This document shows positions 59,801-64,000 of a DNA stretch of 64,000 bases, piece by piece. The stretch's first letter is position 1. Every line of letters starts with the position of its first letter. The notes beneath the pieces were generated by a model. The model ran no database searches. It was not told where the DNA came from and saw only the letters and a list, made by a program, of their open reading frames with translations. The stretch spans positions 124,001-188,000 of the forward strand of contig NZ_FQVN01000008.1 of NCBI RefSeq assembly GCF_900129375.1, given 5' to 3'. The stretch is from Streptoalloteichus hindustanus (GTDB lineage Bacteria; Actinomycetota; Actinomycetes; Mycobacteriales; Pseudonocardiaceae). The position numbers and the translations under genes are program-made.

Positions 59801-60162
59801 TGGTGGACCTCAAGACGGGCAAGACCCCGGTGGCCAAGGCCGAGGCCGAGGAGCACCCGCAGCTCGCCGTCTACCAGCTCGCCGCCGCGCTCGGCGCCTA
59901 CCGCTCGCTGGGTGTCAGCGCGGAACCCGGTGGCGCGCGCCTGGTGTACGTCGCCAACGCCGACCGGAGCGGCGCGGCCAAGGAACGCGTGCAGTCGGCG
60001 CTGGACGGTGAGCGCCTGGCCATGTGGCGGGACGCCGTGCGGGCCGCCGCCGTCGCCAGCACCGGGCCGGAGTTCGACGCGAACGAGAGCGCCGACTGCC
60101 CCCGGTGCGTCGCCCGCACGTGCTGCCCCCTCCAGCCCTCCGGCCGGCAGGTGGGCTCGTGA
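56872..60162 (+). CDS. adnA: AdnA helicase-nuclease subunit
   Basis: 1096 residues from the ATG at 56872; TTG 56833 and GTG 56902 are alternatives. UvrD-like motor with Walker A GPGTGKT at 53-59 and motif II VDDAQHLDP, where the usual DExQ Glu is replaced (DDAQ), then GDPDQSVFGFRGAD. The C-terminal RecB-type nuclease has RGRVDRLE and VVDLKTGK, and cysteines (LRCPLRW; CPRCVARTCC) for an Fe-S cluster. With AdnB it resects double-strand breaks. Stop overlaps the adnB start. Confidence 0.95.
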   Translation: MSERRGSIGGVLPATPAPLLVRRPAPPGPEPEWDAAGRRVLAHAGGFLRVLGGPGTGKTTLLAQVAADRIARRGVDPENVLVLTANRRAASAMRAHVTALLTAANPDRADGDHLRTVRQPLVRTVHSYAFGVLRLQAALHGEPPPKLLSGPEQDAVVRDLLLGDAEMGADYWPERLRPALTLPGFAEELRDLLLRAAERGLGPEDLIELGRRHERDEWVAAGRFFQTYEQVTLLRGAGGPQATAPALDAAELIASALLALDVDPELLAAERARVRLLLVDDAQHLDPQAHELVRRLGEAAGEFVLAGDPDQSVFGFRGADPGRLVDADPTGERTAVLTVDRRMAPAVRSVVRRLAARLPGAGRQRSLAGPEGEAEELTALAGQVQVRLLASAAQEASWVADQLRRAHLLDGVPWSEMAVLVRSTTHTLPVLRRALLAAGVPVMVPADHVPLARQSAVWPLLTLLRVAARPEELDQDTAAALLVSPLGGADALALRRLRRGLRRLELAAGGERSSGELLVEVLTSDERLAALDDTEAEPARQLAGLWRTAREALAEGAGVEQVLWAVWQASGLERRWVAQSARGGTAGAQADRDLDAVVALFDAAARYADALPGASVTGFAEHLSVQQISGDSLAPAAPRDDAVAVLTAHAAAGREWTVVAVPGVQEGVWPDLRSRGSLLGVERLVDVLAGVAVDETVSATAPLLAEERRLLLVAASRARRTLLVSAVRGEDEQPSRFLDELDGAATDPDAVARPVFRPERGLVLAELVGELRRAVCDQDADPARRRRAARQLARLAAAGVPGAHPDTWYGLPDVSTDAPLWTDDVVRVSPSAVEKLLRCPLRWLVEKHGGEDAAALASVTGSLVHAMAQAVSSGADEAEVRRALDEAWAVVDAGAPWFSRRERQRVEAMLGTFRTWLSRSRGELTQLAVEHDLNVELPAENGAAGTGDADGAGRGPRVRVRGRVDRLEVDRQGRPVVVDLKTGKTPVAKAEAEEHPQLAVYQLAAALGAYRSLGVSAEPGGARLVYVANADRSGAAKERVQSALDGERLAMWRDAVRAAAVASTGPEFDANESADCPRCVARTCCPLQPSGRQVGS

Positions 60163-63100
60163 CGGAGACCGTCGACCGCCCGGGCGAGGCCGCGGGCGGT
60201 TTCCTGCCGCTGGAGGGCGCGTGGGCCGGGAGCACGGCTCCCGCGGGCCCGCCCACGCCCGTGGTCAGCCCCCGGGAACTGGCCGCCGCGCTCGGCCTGC
60301 ACCCGCCGACGCCCGAGCAGGCCGCGGTGATCGCCGCGCCGGCCGAACCGGCGTTGGTCGTCGCCGGGGCTGGCGCGGGCAAGACCGAGACGATGGCCGC
60401 CAGGGTGGTGTGGCTGGTGGCCAACCGGTTCGTCACCCCGGACCGGGTGCTGGGCCTGACCTTCACCAGGAAGGCCGCCCGGCAGCTCGCCGACCGGGTG
60501 CGGGCGCGGCTGCGCCGACTGGCCGGCTCGCCGCTGCTGGACCGGATCGATCCCAGCGGGGAACTGCGCGCCCAGGTCCTGGCCGGCGAACCCACCGTGC
60601 TGACCTACCACGCCTACGCCGGCCGGCTGGTCGCCGAGCACGGCCTGCGCCTGCCCGTGGAGCCGGGCGCCCGGCTGTTGAGCGAGACCGCCACCTGGCA
60701 GCTCGCCCACCGGGTGGTGAGCACCTGGACCGAGGACCTGGACACCGACCGGGTGCCGGCCACCGTGACCGGGTACGTGTTGGCGCTGGCCGGCGAGCTG
60801 GCCGAGCACCTGGTCACCCCGGACCGCCTCCGCGAGCACGCGCTCGCCTTCTGCGCGGCCGTCGAGGAGGCGCCGCGCGCGAAGGGGCAGCCGGCCAAGC
60901 TCAAGCAGGCGTTGGTGGACGTCCTGGCCACCCAGCGGCTGCGGCTGGCCCTGCTGCCGCTGGTGGAGTCCTACGCGCAGCGGAAACGACGCGAGGGCGC
61001 CATGGATTTCGCCGACCAGATGGCGTTGGCCGCCCAGCTCGCCGAGGAGCACCCGGAGGTGGCGGTCGGCGAACGCGAGCGGTACGGGGCCGTGCTGCTC
61101 GACGAGTACCAGGACACCGGCCACGCGCAGCGGGTGTTGCTGCGCGGCCTGTTCGGGCGCGGCCGCCCGATGCCGGTCACCGCCGTCGGCGACCCGGCCC
61201 AGGCGATCTACGGGTGGCGGGGTGCGAGCGCGGCCAACCTGCCCCGGTTCGCCACCGACTTCCCCCGCCGCCGGGGCCGCGACCTCGCGCCCGCGACCCG
61301 GTACGGGCTGATGACCAGCTTCCGGAACCCGGCGGAGGTCCTGGTGCTGGCGAACGCGGTCTCCGCGCCGCTGCGCGCGGAGGGGGTCGAGGTCGACGAG
61401 CTCCGGCCCAGGGAGGACGCCGGCCCCGGCGACGTCCGGTGTGCGCTCCTGTCGGACGTGCGGGCGGAGCGGGAGTGGCTGGCCTCGGCGGTCGCCGAGC
61501 GCTGGCAGTCCACTGTGGACGAAACCGGCCGGCCGCCCACCGCCGCCGTGCTCGTGCGGCGGCGCCAGGACATGGCGGAGGTGGCCGCCGCGCTGCGGGA
61601 GCGGGGACTGCCGGTCGAGGTCGTCGGGCTGGGCGGGCTGCTCGACGAGCCCGAGGTCCGCGACCTGGTGAGCGCCCTGCGCATGCTGGTCGACCCGCTC
61701 GCCGGCAGCGCGGCGGTCCGGCTCCTCACCGGCTCCCGGTGGCGGCTGGGCGCGTCCGACCTCGCCGCGCTGTGGGACCGGGCGGGGGAGATCGCCGGCG
61801 GCACCCGACCGGGACAGTCCGATGTGGACGATCCTTTGGTCGCGCTGACCGAGGCCGTGCCCGGCGAGCACGCCGAGCGGGCTGGGCTGGTGGACGCGCT
61901 GGACGACCCCGGCCCCGCCGAGCGCTACTCGGTGGAGGGCTACCGGCGCGTCCGCCGGCTGGGGCGCGAGCTGGCGAACCTGCGCCGCCGGCTGGACCAG
62001 CCGCTGCCCGAGCTCGTCGCCGACGTCGAGCGGAGCCTGCTGCTCGACATCGAGGCGCTGGCCCGCCCCGGCGGGGTGGGCCGCGCCCAGCTGGACGCCT
62101 TCGCCGACGTGGTCGCGGAGTACACCGCCGCCAGCCCGGCCGCCACCCTGCCGGCGTTCCTGGACTACCTCGCGACCGCCGAGCAGGCCGAGGACGGCCT
62201 GGAGCCCGGCGAGGTTGAGGTCGCCGAGGACCGCGTGCAGGTGCTCACGATGCACGCGGCCAAGGGGCTGGAGTGGCAGGTCGTCGCGGTGCCGCACGTG
62301 GTCGCCGGCGTCTTCCCCGGCACCAAGAAGCAGTCGAGCTGGCTGCGCGCCGTGACCCAGCTCCCCGCGCCACTGCGCGGCGACGCCAGCGACCTGCCGC
62401 CGTTGCGGCTGGAGTCGTGCGGCAACCGCAAGGAGGTCGAGGAGGAGTTCCTCGCCCACGAGGAGGCGTTCGACCAGCGGCGGCTGGTCGAGGAGCTGCG
62501 CCTGCTCTACGTCGCGCTCACCCGGTCCGAGCGGACGTTGCTGGTCTCCGGGCACTGGTGGGGGGAGCGGAGCCGGCGCGGCCCCTCGGACTTCCTCCGC
62601 CAGGTGCACGAGGCGCTCACCACCACCGGGGTGGGCGTGGTCGATCACTGGGCGGACCCGCCGCCCGACGACGAGCCGAACCCGCTGGCCGAGCAGGCGC
62701 GCGCCGTCCGCTGGCCGGTCGACCCGCTCGGCCCGCGCCGCTCGGCCGTCGCGGAGGGCGCGGAGCTGGTGCGCGCCGCGCTCGAACAGTCCACAGTGGA
62801 CGACGAGGCGCTGTTCACCGTGGACGAGCTGGACAGCGCCGGGCTGGACGACACGGGACTGGACGGGGTTGGGCCGGACGGGCCGGGAGCGGACGACCCC
62901 GAGGGCTGGGCGCGCGACGTGACCGTGTTGCTGGCGGAGCGCCGGGCTGCGGCCGACCGCCGCGAGCACGTGGCGCTGCCCGCGCAGATGTCGGTGAGCC
63001 AGCTCGTCGAGCTCGCGGCGGACCCGGACGCGCTCGCCCGTCGGCTGCGCCGTCCGCTGCCGTTCCCGCCGAACACCTTCGCCAGGCGGGGCACCGCCTT

Positions 63101-63572
63101 CCACACCTGGCTGGAACAACGCTTCTCCGCGGGGCGGCTGCTCGACCTGGACGAGCTCCCGGGCGCGGCCGACGCCGACGCCGCGCCCGACGAGGACCTG
63201 GAGGTGTTGCGCGAGGCGTTCCTGGCGAGCGAGTGGGCCGAGCGCACGCCGCACGACGTCGAGGTGCCGTTCGAGACCGAGGTGGACGGCATCGCGGTGC
63301 GGGGTCGGATGGACGCGGTGTTCGCCGACCCGGACGGCGGGTGGACGGTCGTGGACTGGAAGACCGGCGCGGTGCCGGACCGCGAGCGGTTGCCGGCGGT
63401 CTCGGTGCAGCTCGCCGCCTACCGGCTCGCCTGGTCCGCGTTGACCGGGGCGCCGCTGGACAAGGTCAGGGCGGCGTTCCACTACGTGCGGCGCAACCGC
63501 ACTCTGCGGCCGGCCGACCTGCTCGACGCGGACGGCCTGCGTGACCTCCTGCGTTCCGTCCCGCGGGCGTGA
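60159..63572 (+). CDS. adnB: AdnB helicase-nuclease subunit
   Basis: 1137 residues. UvrD/Rep motor: GAGAGKT at 70-76, DEYQD at 315-319, GDPAQAIYGWRGAS near 345, LTMHAAKGLEWQVVAVPHV near 695 and YVALTRSERTLLVSG near 785. RecB nuclease domain with RGRMDAVF near 1048 and VVDWKTG near 1065. Family knowledge: the lead 3'-5' motor of the mycobacterial AdnAB break-resection machine. The GTG overlaps the adnA stop. Confidence 0.96.
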   Translation: MTETVDRPGEAAGGFLPLEGAWAGSTAPAGPPTPVVSPRELAAALGLHPPTPEQAAVIAAPAEPALVVAGAGAGKTETMAARVVWLVANRFVTPDRVLGLTFTRKAARQLADRVRARLRRLAGSPLLDRIDPSGELRAQVLAGEPTVLTYHAYAGRLVAEHGLRLPVEPGARLLSETATWQLAHRVVSTWTEDLDTDRVPATVTGYVLALAGELAEHLVTPDRLREHALAFCAAVEEAPRAKGQPAKLKQALVDVLATQRLRLALLPLVESYAQRKRREGAMDFADQMALAAQLAEEHPEVAVGERERYGAVLLDEYQDTGHAQRVLLRGLFGRGRPMPVTAVGDPAQAIYGWRGASAANLPRFATDFPRRRGRDLAPATRYGLMTSFRNPAEVLVLANAVSAPLRAEGVEVDELRPREDAGPGDVRCALLSDVRAEREWLASAVAERWQSTVDETGRPPTAAVLVRRRQDMAEVAAALRERGLPVEVVGLGGLLDEPEVRDLVSALRMLVDPLAGSAAVRLLTGSRWRLGASDLAALWDRAGEIAGGTRPGQSDVDDPLVALTEAVPGEHAERAGLVDALDDPGPAERYSVEGYRRVRRLGRELANLRRRLDQPLPELVADVERSLLLDIEALARPGGVGRAQLDAFADVVAEYTAASPAATLPAFLDYLATAEQAEDGLEPGEVEVAEDRVQVLTMHAAKGLEWQVVAVPHVVAGVFPGTKKQSSWLRAVTQLPAPLRGDASDLPPLRLESCGNRKEVEEEFLAHEEAFDQRRLVEELRLLYVALTRSERTLLVSGHWWGERSRRGPSDFLRQVHEALTTTGVGVVDHWADPPPDDEPNPLAEQARAVRWPVDPLGPRRSAVAEGAELVRAALEQSTVDDEALFTVDELDSAGLDDTGLDGVGPDGPGADDPEGWARDVTVLLAERRAAADRREHVALPAQMSVSQLVELAADPDALARRLRRPLPFPPNTFARRGTAFHTWLEQRFSAGRLLDLDELPGAADADAAPDEDLEVLREAFLASEWAERTPHDVEVPFETEVDGIAVRGRMDAVFADPDGGWTVVDWKTGAVPDRERLPAVSVQLAAYRLAWSALTGAPLDKVRAAFHYVRRNRTLRPADLLDADGLRDLLRSVPRA

Positions 63573-63920
63573 TCGCCATCGGCGGACCGCGACCAGTTCG
63601 GTGACGCGAACCCGCAGCCGCCTCACCGCGAGGAGCGCGGCTCGGACCGGGAAGGCGTTGTGACGCAGGGCTTTCCTCATGACGGCGTTCATGACGATGT
63701 CCATGGCGATGTCCATGGCGACGACGGTAGGAACCCGGAGCGGTCCAAAGCGGAAGCGACGCGTTTTGGTGCGCGTGTCCAGCGAATCCGACACCACACC
63801 CAGCCCTCCCGGACACCGACCGAGCGGTTTTCTGCGTCTGGTGTGCGAAATCCCGGGTCCACCCCGCGCGGCTGAGCAGCCGGTTTGCCGCCGAACCCCG
63901 GGTGCGAGAAGCATGGCGCA
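63573..63920. other. 348-bp gap after adnB
   Basis: No supported gene. It contains a perfect 12-bp tandem duplication (63696-63719) and an AT-richer stretch. An open frame exists on the minus strand but runs antisense through adnB and lacks a ribosome-binding site. Confidence 0.5.
63696..63719 (+). repeat. 12-bp tandem duplication
   Basis: GATGTCCATGGC occurs twice back to back. No known function. Confidence 0.9.
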
Positions 63921-64000
63921 ATGCCGCTAGCTCAGAACTGGCTCCTGGACAGCCCGCCCGACACGCAGGTCGTGGTCGCCCAGGAACTCGTGGAACTCCG
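63921..64000 (+). CDS. Possible start of a gene cut by the window edge
   Basis: An ATG at 63921 opens a frame that starts MPLAQNWLLDSPPDTQ and stays open to the last base. Only 26 codons are visible, with no clear ribosome-binding site. Too short to identify. Confidence 0.35.
   Translation, partial: MPLAQNWLLDSPPDTQVVVAQELVEL

Noticed and set aside
63573-63914. Minus-strand open frame starting near 63,850 with repeated MDI units
   Set aside because: It continues antisense through adnB for more than 3 kb, a common artefact of high GC; the repeat comes from the 12-bp duplication.
63924-63960. tRNA-like string CCGCTAGCTCAGAACTGG near the right edge
   Set aside because: It resembles the D-arm start of a tRNA, but no matching D-stem, acceptor stem or anticodon arm can be drawn in the remaining sequence.

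Overview
The window is high-GC actinobacterial DNA. Gene content and many GTG starts with overlapping stop/start codons fit the order Pseudonocardiales (Saccharothrix/Actinosynnema/Lentzea-like); this placement is an inference. No rRNA, tRNA, CRISPR array, transposase or phage gene was found.

Region by region. 1-7,900: the tail of a patatin-like/DUF3376 protein, an Lrp regulator divergent from a rhodanese, a zinc-ribbon protein, a low-GC secreted crystallin-like protein, a SigE-family sigma factor with its membrane partner, an acyl-CoA dehydrogenase and a stress-protein-like membrane protein. 8,100-12,420: the lpqY-sugA-sugB-sugC trehalose importer operon. 12,700-17,900: unknown membrane and secreted proteins, a ParB-like/metallophosphoesterase pair and a DUF2332 protein. 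18,000-22,550: two divalent-cation genes, mgtC and corA, each with a candidate leader peptide and corA with a 31-residue membrane protein behind it; a TetR/HXXEE pair lies between, and a MaoC hydratase follows. 23,000-28,750: Nudix, a 52-residue membrane protein with a PH-domain protein, PHP phosphoesterase, MarC, an ArsC-like protein, a RecB-family Fe-S nuclease and an alpha/beta hydrolase.

28,850-63,572 follows, as I remember it, the M. tuberculosis Rv3201c-Rv3212 neighbourhood: beta-propeller membrane protein, rhlE, ferritin-like protein, DUF3107, TetR, alpha/beta hydrolase, DUF3152 metalloprotease, moeZ, TIGR02569 protein, ATL/MGMT-like protein, LipV-like hydrolase, and the adnA-adnB helicase-nuclease. 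Two blocks interrupt it. The first (33,555-37,649) is a TetR-controlled operon of a short-chain dehydrogenase, an AurF-type diiron oxygenase and an alpha/beta hydrolase. The second (44,704-55,039) is a complete nitrate-assimilation set: nitrate reductase nasC, its FAD/Fe-S partner nasB, transporter narK, nitrite reductase nirBD, a HemD-regulator fusion and a sirohydrochlorin chelatase that serve siroheme supply for NirB.

The most unusual signals are not protein families. They are: leader peptides before mgtC and corA; tiny membrane proteins; three perfect DnaA boxes followed by eight exact 15-bp repeat units in one intergenic gap (55,174-55,537); a dispersed hairpin element at three loci, one of which is translated into the tail of the nitrate reductase; and a strongly over-represented palindrome GTCCACWGTGGAC found mostly inside genes.
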